Source: Callaeas wilsoni
Taxonomy: Eukaryota > Chordata > Aves > Passeriformes > Callaeidae
NCBI GenBank assembly: GCA_013398955.1
Contig: VWPU01014834.1
Location: forward strand, 62,001-126,000
Direction: 5' to 3'
Length of the DNA: 64,000 nucleotides
Shown here: piece by piece, positions 40,901-48,113 of the stretch
Layout: every line of letters starts with the position of its first letter
Position numbering within the stretch: the stretch's first letter is position 1
Position numbers and translations under genes: made by a program
Notes under the pieces: generated by a model
What the model was told of the DNA's origin: nothing
The model's database searches: none
Seen by the model: the letters and a program-made list of their open reading frames with translations, nothing else

Positions 40901-41385
40901 CACCGATGCCCGAGGCGGTCTCGGAACCGCCCGGCGCGCCCGGCTTCCAAGGGAGCGAGGCCGGGCCCGGCGCTCAGGGCCGGCAGCCTCGCCGGACCGG
41001 GCCGGCCGAGGGGCCGCTGCCGCCGCCGTTTATCGTCCCCCCGCCCTGCGCTGCGGGCGAGCCGGGCGGGCAGCGCGGCCTGCGAAGGCCGCCCCCCTCC
41101 CGACGCCGGGACGGGGCAGCGGAGCAGGATGAAACTTCCGCAGCCTCAACTTCCCAGCGCCCGGCCGGGCTGTCCTCACACGCCCCCGCCCGCCCCGGGC
41201 CTCGACCCGCCGCGCCCTGGTGGGGCGGCTGGGGTTGCCCCAGTCCCCTCGCCCCCCTGGTCGGGACTTACCACGCATTTCTTGCCGAGGAAGCCGAAGA
41301 GGCTCTCGTTCTCCTGCGGGGTGAGCAGCAGCGAGCCCACGTTGGTGACCCGCCGCGGGGGCTGCTGCGGCGGGGCGCCGCTCAT
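1781..41385 (-). CDS. WASL: WASL (N-WASP), 5' part of the gene: coding exons 1-8
   Basis: N-WASP is a cytoplasmic scaffold that activates the Arp2/3 complex to nucleate branched actin; Cdc42-GTP and PIP2 release its autoinhibition (family knowledge). Eight exons join in frame on the minus strand: 41385-41272, 17584-17450, 16167-16081, 15576-15480, 10595-10572, 5770-5602, 2374-2332 and 1934-1781. All have AG acceptors and GT donors and matching phases. The product reads residues 1-274: WH1 domain (about 25-145), linker, basic region (K185-K199), CRIB motif (from I202) and GTPase-binding domain to Q274. The match to vertebrate WASL is near-identical over the conserved stretches, and the basic region and Cdc42-binding domain separate it from WAVE/WASF proteins. 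The proline-rich, WH2 and acidic segments (roughly the last 230 residues of the family) are outside the window. No frameshift or stop is seen, so the gene looks functional. Confidence 0.98.
1935..2331 (-). other. WASL: WASL intron 7
   Basis: 397 bp between the exon 7 donor GTAAGT and the exon 8 acceptor CTTGCAG. It is the shortest intron in the window. AT-rich, with no other feature seen. Confidence 0.92.
2332..2374 (-). CDS. WASL: WASL coding exon 7 (residues 209-223, CRIB motif)
   Basis: This 43-bp exon has a TTTTTTAG acceptor and a GTAAGT donor. It completes Q209 and encodes [14 protein letters not shown]. Together with I202, P205 and F208 from exon 6 it gives the CRIB pattern I-x-x-P-x-x-F-x-H-x-x-H-V-G, with both histidines present. 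CRIB contacts GTP-bound Cdc42. The split of the motif across exons 6 and 7 means both must be included for a functional GTPase-binding domain. Confidence 0.97.
2375..5601 (-). other. WASL: WASL intron 6
   Basis: 3,227 bp of AT-rich sequence. Contains a 17-base poly(A) run at 5484-5500 (poly(T) in the transcript), about 100 nt downstream of the exon 6 donor. No coding exon or recognisable transposon was seen. Confidence 0.9.
5484..5500. repeat. Homopolymer A17 (T17 in the WASL transcript)
   Basis: Seventeen consecutive A on the plus strand. Pre-mRNA would carry U17 about 100 nt after exon 6. U-rich tracts downstream of donors can be bound by TIA1-type proteins, but a role here is only inference. 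No SINE body adjoins it. Confidence 0.85.
5602..5770 (-). CDS. WASL: WASL coding exon 6 (residues 153-208, basic region and start of CRIB)
   Basis: This 169-bp exon has a CTTTCACAG acceptor and a GTAAGT donor. It encodes [20 protein letters not shown], a linker through NNISYTKE, the lysine/arginine-rich stretch K185-K199 and the start of the CRIB motif (I202, P205, F208). In the family the basic stretch binds PI(4,5)P2 and acts with Cdc42 to relieve autoinhibition. R195 extends the arginine content here (KKRR where mammals, as I recall, have KKKR). The exon ends with two bases of codon Q209. Confidence 0.97.
7806..8057 (-). other. Candidate cassette exon of WASL (unproven)
   Basis: A minus-strand frame open from an ATG at 8082 to 7783 is followed, after GGC G, by a donor-like GTAAGA at 7805-7800. 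A possible acceptor AG lies at 8059-8058, and a second with a somewhat better tract (TCACAG) ends at 8037. Either gives a fragment of 252 or 231 bp, a multiple of three. It enters at phase 1 and leaves at phase 1, exactly matching exons 5 and 6, and would add 84 or 77 residues between PPN and GPNL. The predicted peptide includes [20 protein letters not shown] and resembles no domain I recognise. Open frames of this size occur by chance elsewhere in the window, so this is a hypothesis only. Confidence 0.2.
8805..8858. repeat. 16-bp palindrome embedded in short direct repeats
   Basis: A perfect palindrome AAGGCTATATAGCCTT occupies 8820-8835. The 11-mer AAATGCAAAGG occurs at 8805-8815 and 8836-8846, and AGGCTATA occurs at 8813-8820, 8821-8828 and 8851-8858. 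This suggests a local duplication followed by inversion or slippage. Intronic, with no gene context. Confidence 0.75.
10572..10595 (-). CDS. WASL: WASL coding exon 5, a 24-bp microexon (residues 145-152)
   Basis: The exon completes the split codon E145 and encodes KRRDPPN plus the first base of G153. It is flanked by a pyrimidine-rich acceptor tract ending CAACAG and a GTAAGC donor. The eight residues match the expected N-WASP linker between the WH1 domain and the basic region, so the exon is constitutive in the canonical protein. It is too short for ordinary ORF scanning and was found by requiring phase continuity between exons 4 and 6. Skipping it would keep the frame and remove eight linker residues. 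Confidence 0.95.
10596..15479 (-). other. WASL: WASL intron 4
   Basis: 4,884 bp of AT-rich DNA. Contains an A/C-rich simple stretch near 13100-13150 and a TA-rich stretch near 13735-13805. No exon or recognisable transposon was found. Open frames here are short and carry no family signature. Confidence 0.9.
13735..13805. repeat. TA/TG-rich low-complexity tract
   Basis: An irregular run of TATA, TGTATA and TATATAAAT units in intron 4. It is an imperfect, old microsatellite. Confidence 0.6.
15480..15576 (-). CDS. WASL: WASL coding exon 4 (residues 113-144, end of WH1)
   Basis: This 97-bp exon enters at phase 0 and leaves one base of the next codon. It encodes [20 protein letters not shown] and then [12 protein letters not shown], the C-terminal helix of the WH1/EVH1 domain and the start of the basic linker. 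The donor is GTAAAT, less ideal than GTAAGT. Compared with the mammalian protein as I know it, G117 replaces A, L128 replaces K and T132 replaces A. Confidence 0.97.
15577..16080 (-). other. WASL: WASL intron 3
   Basis: 504 bp between exon 3 (GTGAGT donor) and exon 4 (TTTCAG-type acceptor). AT-rich, nothing else seen. Confidence 0.92.
16081..16167 (-). CDS. WASL: WASL coding exon 3 (residues 84-112, WH1)
   Basis: This 87-bp exon is phase 0 at both ends. It lies between a TTTTCAG-type acceptor and a GTGAGT donor (16080-16075). It encodes [20 protein letters not shown] followed by GYFHTFAGD, the second half of the WH1 beta-sandwich. The sequence is essentially identical to other vertebrate N-WASP proteins. 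It is separated from exon 2 by 1,282 bp and from exon 4 by 504 bp. Confidence 0.97.
16168..17449 (-). other. WASL: WASL intron 2
   Basis: 1,282 bp between exon 2 and exon 3. No repeats or exons recognised. Confidence 0.92.
17450..17584 (-). CDS. WASL: WASL coding exon 2 (residues 39-83, WH1 core)
   Basis: This 135-bp exon is phase 0 on both sides. It begins with ACG ATG (T39 M40) after a TTTTAG acceptor and ends at GACATTAAG before GTAAGT. It encodes the WH1 beta-strand core: [16 protein letters not shown], then [18 protein letters not shown], then FIRIFDIK. Relative to the mammalian protein as I know it, there are conservative changes (I47 for L, A54 for C, S57 for A, C61 for S). A longer open frame in another register overlaps this exon and extends to 17690; it is a shadow. 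Confidence 0.97.
18345..18835 (+). mobile_element. Ancient CR1-like LINE fragment, heavily decayed
   Basis: The order of short blocks matches an old CR1-type repeat common in reptile genomes, from memory of its consensus. An opening like AATGGCCAGACCAG with CTATCTAG comes first, then ACCAGATGCC, TGAATTTGTCTA, a TTTCACAG block and CACTGTGTGAATAATTAGCTCC. The last block, CACACGCTTTTATAGATATTTG, sits in the place of the consensus segment on Tertiary-age copies. Many substitutions and small gaps separate the blocks. No coding capacity remains. The strand is that of the consensus as I recall it. Confidence 0.55.
19722..20174 (+). other. Open reading frame of 150 codons, probably chance
   Basis: One of the two longest open frames outside the CpG island, antisense to WASL within intron 1. 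The translation has no recognisable domain, no signal peptide, and a composition (many S, T, L, N) like translated noncoding DNA. No splice or promoter signals stand out. Listed only because of its length. Confidence 0.1.
24388..24405. repeat. (CA)9 microsatellite
   Basis: Nine uninterrupted CA units in WASL intron 1, likely polymorphic. Confidence 0.9.
27745..27915 (+). mobile_element. MIR-type CORE-SINE, ancient amniote copy
   Basis: The sequence follows the MIR layout: CAGGAGACTGCTGGTTTTCA in the CORE-side region, then CTGTGCCTCAGTTTCCTCAT with CTGTAA, then CTGACCTCTACCTCTGTAAA, GTGCTTTGAG and a final ACTACTGATGAAGAAGTATT. The GCGCTTTGAG-type ending followed by ACTGATGAAAAG is characteristic of the sauropsid MIR copies as I remember them. 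The copy is tRNA-derived and inactive, with many substitutions, which fits an insertion older than the bird radiation. Confidence 0.75.
28563..28582. repeat. (AAAAC)n simple repeat
   Basis: Three to four units of AAAAC in the transition from AATAAAACAAAAC. A short, old tract in intron 1. Confidence 0.7.
29755..29835 (+). mobile_element. Possible MIR remnant
   Basis: GTGACCTTGGAGAAGTTATT resembles the GTGACCTTGGGCAAGTTACTT block of MIR, followed after a gap by CAAATGGATATTGATACTG, like the AAATGGGGATAATAATA block. The intervening CCTCAGTTTCC segment is missing. Only two blocks match, so the call is weak. Confidence 0.35.
35579..35599. repeat. Short perfect hairpin, 8-bp stem
   Basis: CAGTGGCA, loop ACAGC, TGCCACTG. 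The loop contains an E-box-like CAGCTG at its right edge. Too short to be a miRNA precursor by itself. Confidence 0.7.
41272..41385 (-). CDS. WASL: WASL coding exon 1 (residues 1-38, start of WH1)
   Basis: The start codon at 41385-41383 has G at -3. The exon encodes [20 protein letters not shown] and continues through the [10 protein letters not shown] segment to GKKCV, the usual N-WASP N-terminus leading into the WH1/EVH1 fold. WH1 binds WIP-family proteins. The donor is GTAAGT at 41271-41266, phase 0. This exon lies inside the CpG island and is much richer in GC than all other coding exons here. The open frame continues past the donor to 41176, but that extension is intronic. An upstream in-frame start is not needed, because the known family N-terminus begins at this ATG. 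Confidence 0.97.
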
Positions 41386-41475
41386 GGCCGGGGCCGGCCC
41401 GGCGCTGCCCTCGCCGCCCTGCGACCGATGGCGCCCGCGGCCCCTTCCTCCCCTTCCTCCGCCGCCGCCGGGGCC

Positions 41476-41490
41476 TCACAGCAGCCGCAT
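41476..41490 (-). other. Minimal upstream ORF in the WASL 5' leader (M-R-L-L-stop)
   Basis: ATG at 41490-41488 is followed by CGG CTG CTG TGA. If the WASL transcript starts above this point, it carries a four-codon uORF ending 90 nt before the main start codon. Short uORFs can lower main-ORF translation; whether this one is transcribed or used is unknown. Confidence 0.5.
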
Positions 41491-41554
41491 CGCGGAGCCT
41501 CCCTCGCGGAGCCGGGCAAGGAGGGAGGAGAAGAGGGGCGGCGGAGAGGGTGCC

Positions 41555-41580
41555 GGGGAGGGGAAGGTCGGGAAGGGGGG
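41555..41580 (+). promoter_or_regulatory. G-quadruplex candidate on the WASL template strand
   Basis: Four G-runs (41555-41558, 41560-41563, 41570-41572, 41575-41580) separated by loops of 1, 6 and 2 nt satisfy the usual quadruplex pattern. The G-rich strand is the template for WASL. Structure formation is inferred, not observed. Confidence 0.55.
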
Positions 41581-41626
41581 TGCCGGGCAGCAGTGCAGCC
41601 GCGCCGGAGCCGCTCCGCGCCGGGGC

Positions 41627-41638
41627 CGATCGCGATCG
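41627..41638. promoter_or_regulatory. CGATCGCGATCG palindrome in the promoter
   Basis: A perfect 12-bp palindrome containing three overlapping CpG-bearing units centred on CGCG, about 240 bp upstream of the WASL start codon. It recalls the CGCG-centred promoter element (TCTCGCGAGA, bound by BANP), but its flanks differ (GAT/ATC rather than TCT/AGA), so the assignment is tentative. Confidence 0.45.
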
Positions 41639-41647
41639 CTCCCGCCC

Positions 41648-41695
41648 CTAAACTTCCAACTCCGGCCCGGCCCCGGCGGCCGCGCGATCCAACAT
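41648..41695 (-). other. Possible second upstream ORF (15 codons)
   Basis: ATG at 41695-41693 opens a frame reading MLDRAAAGAGPELEV and a stop. It is part of the transcript only if transcription begins above 41695. It ends well before the 4-codon uORF and does not overlap the WASL start. Confidence 0.35.
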
Positions 41696-41701
41696 GGCAG
41701 C
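41691..41701 (+). promoter_or_regulatory. YY1-like motif, plus orientation
   Basis: AACATGGCAGC resembles the promoter YY1 element AAGATGGCGGC with two differences, and adjoins a GC box at 41702-41710. In CpG-island promoters such sites usually sit just downstream of a start site in the same direction, so it might mark a divergent plus-strand start. Weak evidence. Confidence 0.3.
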
Positions 41702-43214
41702 GGGGGCGGGCGAGACCACGGCGCGCGGCAGCCAAGGGGGAGCCCGGCGAGCGCGCGGCCGCCGCGACCATGCGCCGTGCGGGGGGGAGGAGAGGGCGTC
41801 GCCTTCCGCGCCCGCCCCCTCGGTACCTGCCGGGCCGGGCGGTGCTGGGCATGGGCGGCTAGCGGGGGCGAGGCGAGGAGGGTGATCAGAGCACGAAGAA
41901 GAAAGACAAGAAGATGACGAAAATGAGGAGCGGTCCCTGCCGTAGGGACGCGGCCGCTGTCCCGGAGCCGTGGGAACCGCCGGGGCACCGTGAGGGGCAG
42001 TGCCGCCCGGTGCTCCGGGGCGAGGTCGTGGGGAGCCCGGGTCCGCGGGGGAGTCGCCCGGAGCGCGAAGGGGCCCCGACAACATCGCTTGAGCGCGGGG
42101 TATCCGGGCCGCCCGCGGGGGTGCGGGAACCAGCGTGTGCTGGAAGCCGTTCAGCTGCGAGTGGAACCCGATGTAATTAGTAACCCAAAAGTCTTTTCTC
42201 GTTTTGTGGCACAAAGGAAGCTTGTCGGCCGCGCAGGTTGCCCGGCTGGGGCGTCACTGTGCGCAGCCAGCGGGGAGGCCGGGCGGGGGTGCCACCCCCG
42301 GCCAAACGCTGCCTGCCAGAGTCTGAAGTGAAACACCTCAAAATAGTAGGTATTTCACGCTCTCCAGGGGCCAGCTGCTGAGGAGAAATCACGTATACAA
42401 TCAACAGCCTTTGTCAGCCGGATTTCTCTTCCCCCTGCTTCTCTCCATGTGACACAAACCAGCTGCGATGAAAGTTGAACTGCTGCTTATACTCAGCTTT
42501 CAGATGCACAAAAGAAATGTTCACATTTCTCACGTGCAAAGGTGCAAAACAGGTATCAAAGTGAGCACCTTGCTAGTTTCCTGTGGTTTTAGGTGAAGAG
42601 TGTGTCTCATCCTCTGATGAATTAACTGTCCGTGTGGAAAGTGCTATGTGAAAGGTGGAAGGTCCCCCATTGTAATTTACTATACATTGTAGAGAAAAAC
42701 TGAAGAAGTACAAGAGGAAACGAAACAGCAGAAAAACCTGGGAATGCAAGTCTTTATATGATACTGTACTGACTTTGTATCTTCCAGAAGATCTGGTGGG
42801 GACAGATGGCAGTCCCTTCTGCTCTACTTACAGGCCCTTTTGCCTGTACTTAAGAGCTTGTAACTGTGTCCAAAAGTGTAAGGAAGGGAGAATATGGAAG
42901 AAAATCCTGATTTTACATCATAAAAATAGTTTGCAATGCATACATATACAGGACTCCTCAATCTGCAGGTCTCTCAGAAGTGACTTGAGTCTTACTGTAG
43001 AGGAAAACCAGTAAGAATCAAGTGCTTCCAAAATACTTCTCAGCAATCCTAGGTTCTTCAGTTTTACACACTTACTGTAAAGTACACACTTTCTGTGTAA
43101 GTATGTGTGTATTTTACTGGAATGGGAAATGCTTTAGCTATAGAATATTGGCAGTATTTCTGTCATTGCAAATGTATGTAAAAAGATAAGACACTTGCAA
43201 GCTCTTTACAAGAC

Positions 43215-43290
43215 AGTATTTTGTTGGGTTTCTTTGTGAGGTTTTTTATGGGTTTTGTTTTTTTGAGGTTTGTTTGTTTGTTTGGGTGTT
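43215..43290. repeat. G/T-rich low-complexity tract with GTTT units
   Basis: Irregular GGTTTTTT and TTTGTTTGTTTG units, including a short (GTTT)n run. Its reverse complement resembles the CAAAA-rich stretch near 13100-13150. Confidence 0.65.
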
Positions 43291-46200
43291 TTCTGTTTCA
43301 TAAACCAAACAATTATTGTATAGCGGAAGCCATTTTGGAGAAATTTACATGCCTCCCTTGCTGGTGGTATAAATAACAAAAAATATAGTACACCTTTAAT
43401 GGGTATATGCTGGTACAGTCCTCATCTTCTAATCACTTGTATTCCTTGATTATTTTTTCTCTCTTAAAACTTTTGATGTTTGTTCTTGGGTAGATATTGC
43501 TGTACTGCCTGGGTGTTACAGGTGACGCATTTTGCTTCGTACTATTCTTTTCAGACCAGCTGGCTGGTAGCTACTCTTAAGGGCCTTTTAACCTTCAGGC
43601 TCTATTGTTAGGATTTTGTTTGCTTTTTTAATAAGGGTAGGCAGGAAAGGGAAGAAAAGAGGTCTATTTTCAGTCCCTGTATTTCATGAATTATGCAAAA
43701 GCTGTTTCTGTTTTTATGTCATGGCTAAGCAGCGAGTCCTGAAGGGGAAGGGGAAATACCAGTATCTGTCAATACATCCAAGGGACCCACTGAAAAATAG
43801 ATTTTTGCCTTTGATATTTATGTTTGCAGTAATTTCAGCAAAAACCTGCTATTTCTGCATAAACCATCCAATTTGAAGCAAAGTTCTCTCAAGGAAAGCT
43901 ACCAAGTAGACTCACCTGTCTGTATTTTGAAGACATAGGAGTGTTCTTGCTGACTTAGGGCAGTTGCTGTTTATTAGAGGCTGTCCTCTGAATTTCTCCC
44001 TGCACTCCTTAGGGTTCAAATTGTGTTACCCATTGGTGATGTCTATAAGCTTCTTGGGAAGTTGCTCTTTCATGTTTTTCCATTTCAGGATACCAGCTCA
44101 TAGCACCAAGGTACTGAAATACACTGGAAATTGCATAATGTGTAGCAATATAAGCAAGTGCCATGATTTTAAAAATCTATATTTTAAATACTTATTTAAT
44201 AAATAGATTTTGTTATCTTGTCAGAGTTACCTTTGACAGAAAATAGAATTTTGTCTGTAAATGTGAACCTCTACGGTAATAGTTCATACTTTGAGTTTCA
44301 CAGTTTAAATATTCACACAATTTCAGAAGTAACATTCTACAATTGAAAATGAAGTAAGAATGTGAGGAAAACTTTCTACATAAAGTTCATTTTTCTAGCG
44401 CTATGAATCATATCTTAAAGATTTTATTAATGACTGAACTATGTAAGTGAAAACAAAAATTAGTTATCCAAGGATTTATTATTTTTTTAGTAGCATCACT
44501 GCATTTCCCAAGTCTTGATCTTGTCACAGTCCTGGTTTTAGGTCACGGTTTGGTTTTCTTGTTTTCCATAAAATGAAGAGATGGTTGATTACACCAAAGA
44601 ACAAGCAAGGGTAACAGAGAATATGCCTTTCCATAGGAAAAAAGAATTCCTACCATTTCTTCCATCTCCTGGTTTTTTCAGTGACAAGTGGAACGGTCTG
44701 GGACAAGTGCAAACCTCTCTGTAGTGACCACAAGAGAATGGCTGGGGGAGATCAGGAGTGAGAGCATATGATTATTGTGACCACACAGGATGGGTTTGTC
44801 AACAGGGCAGCCTGGGAATGAACAAAAGGGAAGCAAGCTGCCTTTCCCTCAATGCCCTTTTTGGTTGGGCCTGTAGAAAACGCCAGTCTGCTCACTGCAA
44901 AACCGCTTGTGGTAACTGAAAATGAGGAACTGTCTTTGTGGTTGGAAGTGGGTTTGCAGCTGTGAAGACACAAGTTCTCTTTTTTGAGTAAATCATGTTT
45001 TTCTCAACAGAGACCCCGTTGAAGAGGCTTGGGTTTGCACTGTTACTGAATCGATGTCAAATAACATATTAGTTATTTTACTGATAATAGCCTCATTCAC
45101 TTCTCTCTGTGTTCTGAGCCTTTAAAAGTTTAGCAGTAGCAGCCCTGAGAGGTTCCCCCTGGAGGTAACTGAAACATCTATTAAGTTAGGGTTCATTTCG
45201 GATTCAGTCACTGCATGTCCTTTCTCACAAATTTTGCCGTATCTGTTTCAGATGAGGAATAGTCTGGCAGAAAGAGGATCAAACCTATGGTGTTTAATTT
45301 TCTCTATATTGAATTTGTATGCTCTAGGTTTCAATAACAGAACGACATGATTTAGCAACAAAAGTTGCCAAAAATGACAGTTAAGTTTTATTTTAATTGG
45401 TCAGTAAAGCCTCTGCTGATTCCATGTGGATGTGGAAGTGTGTCAGTAGGAAGCAGCCTCCCCCTTGGTGGGCAGGCTGTGCAGCAGAGTGTCCTTGCCG
45501 CAAGAGTGAGCAGGCTGCAGCCTGAGAACCAGTGCTGTGGTACAATAAGTTCTTTCATTTCTTGCACGAATCCTATCTTAGGTGCCAGCTAGAACTTTTC
45601 TCTTCCTGTAGTGCCCATTGTATATGTCTTTTGTTTGTATCTTTTCTAGCCCTCATTTTTGACATCAGACTGCTTACTTAGAGAAAAGTAAATTGTTCCC
45701 TTCCAGTTTACTCAACAAAGGATGAGGCTGGTTTTGCTTTGGGTATAGAATTGTAGCTTTGAGTTAAGGGGAGATCTAGCTCTTTTCAAGAGCTCCTCAG
45801 CAATTCCTTTGTGGCCTGGAGCGTCAGACTATACCGCTCTCCTTTTCAAGACTATGAGGAAGATGGACCTAAACATACTGGAGTCATACATAATCTCCTC
45901 TTATTTATTGTTCATTGCCTGCAGGAACTGTGCAACAGTTCTATAGCTGCTCTGCAAATTAGAGGAAAACATTTTTCTCTCCCCAGCCCAGGTAGCATCT
46001 AGCCTTGCATCAGAGCTCATCTTCAAAATTGTATGGCACAGGGTTTGTTGAAACACTCTTTTTATTCTCTTTGCTTGGTTTATAACTCAGCAAAGGTATG
46101 ACTTCTTGAATTTTACTCTCAGCAATAACCATGAGTGGGGTAAATAAGTTAATCTTGTTTTATTTGCAGGTATTAAAAGGAGTGTTTATTCCTTCCTGTA

Positions 46201-46681
46201 AGTTTCCTGACAGTTTTTGAATTCAATATAATTAAATCCCCCTTCAGCCATTAGTCAGCCACCATGGAGCTCAAGAACTTCACCAGTTAAAAAAAGCAAA
46301 AGAGAAACATGTTCTTTCCTTACTGTGATCTGCAAATCTGTTGTTAGAGCACATTTCCTTAACGACAAAATTATTGCTCTGGCTTTGAAACATCAGTTCT
46401 TATTTGCAGCGTGACTGACCTCCCACCCTGATCAGCATGGTTCTGACCAGGAAGCCTTGTCTTTACTGAGAGGAGGGAAGCACAGGCAAGTGCATTCAAA
46501 ATCCACCCTTTTTACTGTAAGTGCTAAGAAAAAAGTACATACTTGCCCTCTAAAATCTGCCTTGAGGTCAGTAGTTTACCCCAACAGGTCAATGAGCAAC
46601 TGGTAAATATGTAATGCAACTCAGACACAATTGCTTTTTGCTTTTTTGGATCCTGATGGATGACTTAATAACTTTTATATA

Positions 46682-46722
46682 GTTTTTATTTCTTTTTTTT
46701 TTAGTTTTCTTTTTTTCTTTAA
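46682..46722. repeat. T-rich low-complexity tract
   Basis: Several runs of 6 to 12 T, broken by AG, C and AA (TTTAGTTTTCTTTTTTTC type). No SINE body adjoins it. Confidence 0.6.
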
Positions 46723-48047
46723 TTTTCTATCTGGCACATAACAACCTAAGGAATAGGCATGAACTACACCTTTGTTCTTTGTTGAGGTTATGCTGGGACC
46801 CACCAGCAGATCCTTACTGCAGCCCTGTGGTGTGTCAGGGCTGGCTGTGTCCTGCCGATCCTGCTCTGCTGCTGCTGCTCTCCAGGAGGCCAAAGACTGA
46901 GATCCTGTCAAAGGGCACATTTGGGTCCAGACCTGGGGCTTCTCTGTTTCTTCATACTGTCTCTGGTACTTCCTTAATTGTCTTGCTTCTGTGTGGATTT
47001 TGCCAGTTGATGCAAGTATTTGGAGAGGGAGGGGGAAAAGAGAGAGCAGTCTTTATGCATCGATGTTCTTGCGGGTGTATGGCTCCACCTCATAAAGCAA
47101 GATTGAGAACATGCAGATCTTGATCAGCCTGATTTTTGTGTTTGGGGAGGTTACTTATATAAGCTGCAGTCCAGCTAGAGCAACTGGTACAGTGAATTAT
47201 ATTGGTTTTATAGGAAAAAGAGAATATACTTTAAGAATCTAAAAGCTCAACAAATTTACACTGTAGGAGTTCTAACATATATAAACAAAATAAAATTGAA
47301 CATGCTTCAAACTGGCTTGAGAAGATGGATGAAAACTATCAGTTTAATTTTTTTTCAAAACTACTGTGTTTCTTAGTGCATATGATCCATCAGTAAGAAA
47401 ATGTATAGTCTGTGCAGTTGTTTCACCTCCGAGAGAATTAAGTCTAAAAGTACTTCTTTGTTTTTGATTGCATTCTATTAAGTAAAGACAGTTAAATTTC
47501 CTTAAGACCTTAGGAACATCTGGAATTTAGCACAGACAGCCAGGGTATTTTAATTGGTACATTCCTGGCTACCCTATTATTACTTTCAATTAAGGACTCT
47601 TCCCATGGTATGTTAGGATGGCACATACAAATTATGTCAGTGCTTTATGTGGATATCTACTTTGCTCATGCTCACCAACTCTACCTGAAGGAGAAGTTGT
47701 CCAATAAGAACAAACCTACCTAATTTTTTCTTTTTATAACTAAAATGCTGGTATATGTGTAGCATAGCAATACTTGAAGCCCTGTATAGTTTTGGTGCCC
47801 AACAGCCTTTTAAGTACGTATGAGAATCCAGTGGCTGATCTGGAGGAAGGAAATGTTAAACTTGGGAGAACATCCACAGCAGTCCCTCTCCTAAGACTAA
47901 CCAGCCTTTAATAAATACTGATTCTGTGTGCTACAGCCTGAAGTAGTGAAATTTAGTTCAGTTTCTATACTTTGTGACAAATAAATTTTGGAAGATGTGT
48001 AACTATTTATTCATAGTTCTTCAAGCCTATAATTACATGCATTAAAT

Positions 48048-48113
48048 TTATATATATATATGTATGCGTGTGTGTGTATATATATGTGTGTGTATATATA
48101 TATATGTATATAA
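48048..48113. repeat. Compound (TA)n/(TG)n microsatellite
   Basis: Alternating TATATATA and TGTGTGTG blocks with a few interruptions (TGTATGCGTG). Purine-pyrimidine alternation continues throughout. Expected to vary in length between individuals. Confidence 0.85.

Larger units (their letters stand above)
17585..41271 (-). other. WASL: WASL intron 1 (23.7 kb)
   Basis: The largest intron. Its first 550 bp or so (down to about 40720) belong to the CpG island; the rest is AT-rich. It contains a decayed CR1-like fragment (18345-18835), a MIR-type SINE (27745-27915), a weaker MIR-like remnant near 29755-29835, a (CA)9 tract at 24388-24405, an (AAAAC)n tract near 28563-28582 and a small hairpin at 35579-35599. 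A patch at about 21260-21970 is less AT-rich than its surroundings. No coding exon was recognised on either strand. Confidence 0.9.
40720..42330. promoter_or_regulatory. WASL: CpG island, WASL promoter
   Basis: A sharp rise in GC and CpG begins near 40720 and ends near 42330, whereas flanking DNA is AT-rich and CpG-poor. It covers the start of intron 1, coding exon 1, the 5' UTR and upstream DNA. GC boxes are visible, for example at 41641-41648 (CCCGCCCC) and 41702-41710 (GGGGGCGGG). No TATA box is obvious, fitting a housekeeping-type, dispersed-start promoter. The transcription start cannot be fixed from sequence; it must lie above 41385. Because such islands often fire in both directions, a divergent plus-strand transcript is possible but not shown. 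The long frames on both strands here are artefacts of stop-codon scarcity in GC-rich DNA. Confidence 0.9.

Noticed and set aside
40906..41862. 318-codon plus-strand frame in the CpG island
   Set aside because: GC-rich DNA has few stop codons. The translation is rich in P, A, R and G with no domain, and it runs antisense across WASL exon 1. The 262-, 188-, 170- and 156-codon frames in this island are rejected for the same reason.
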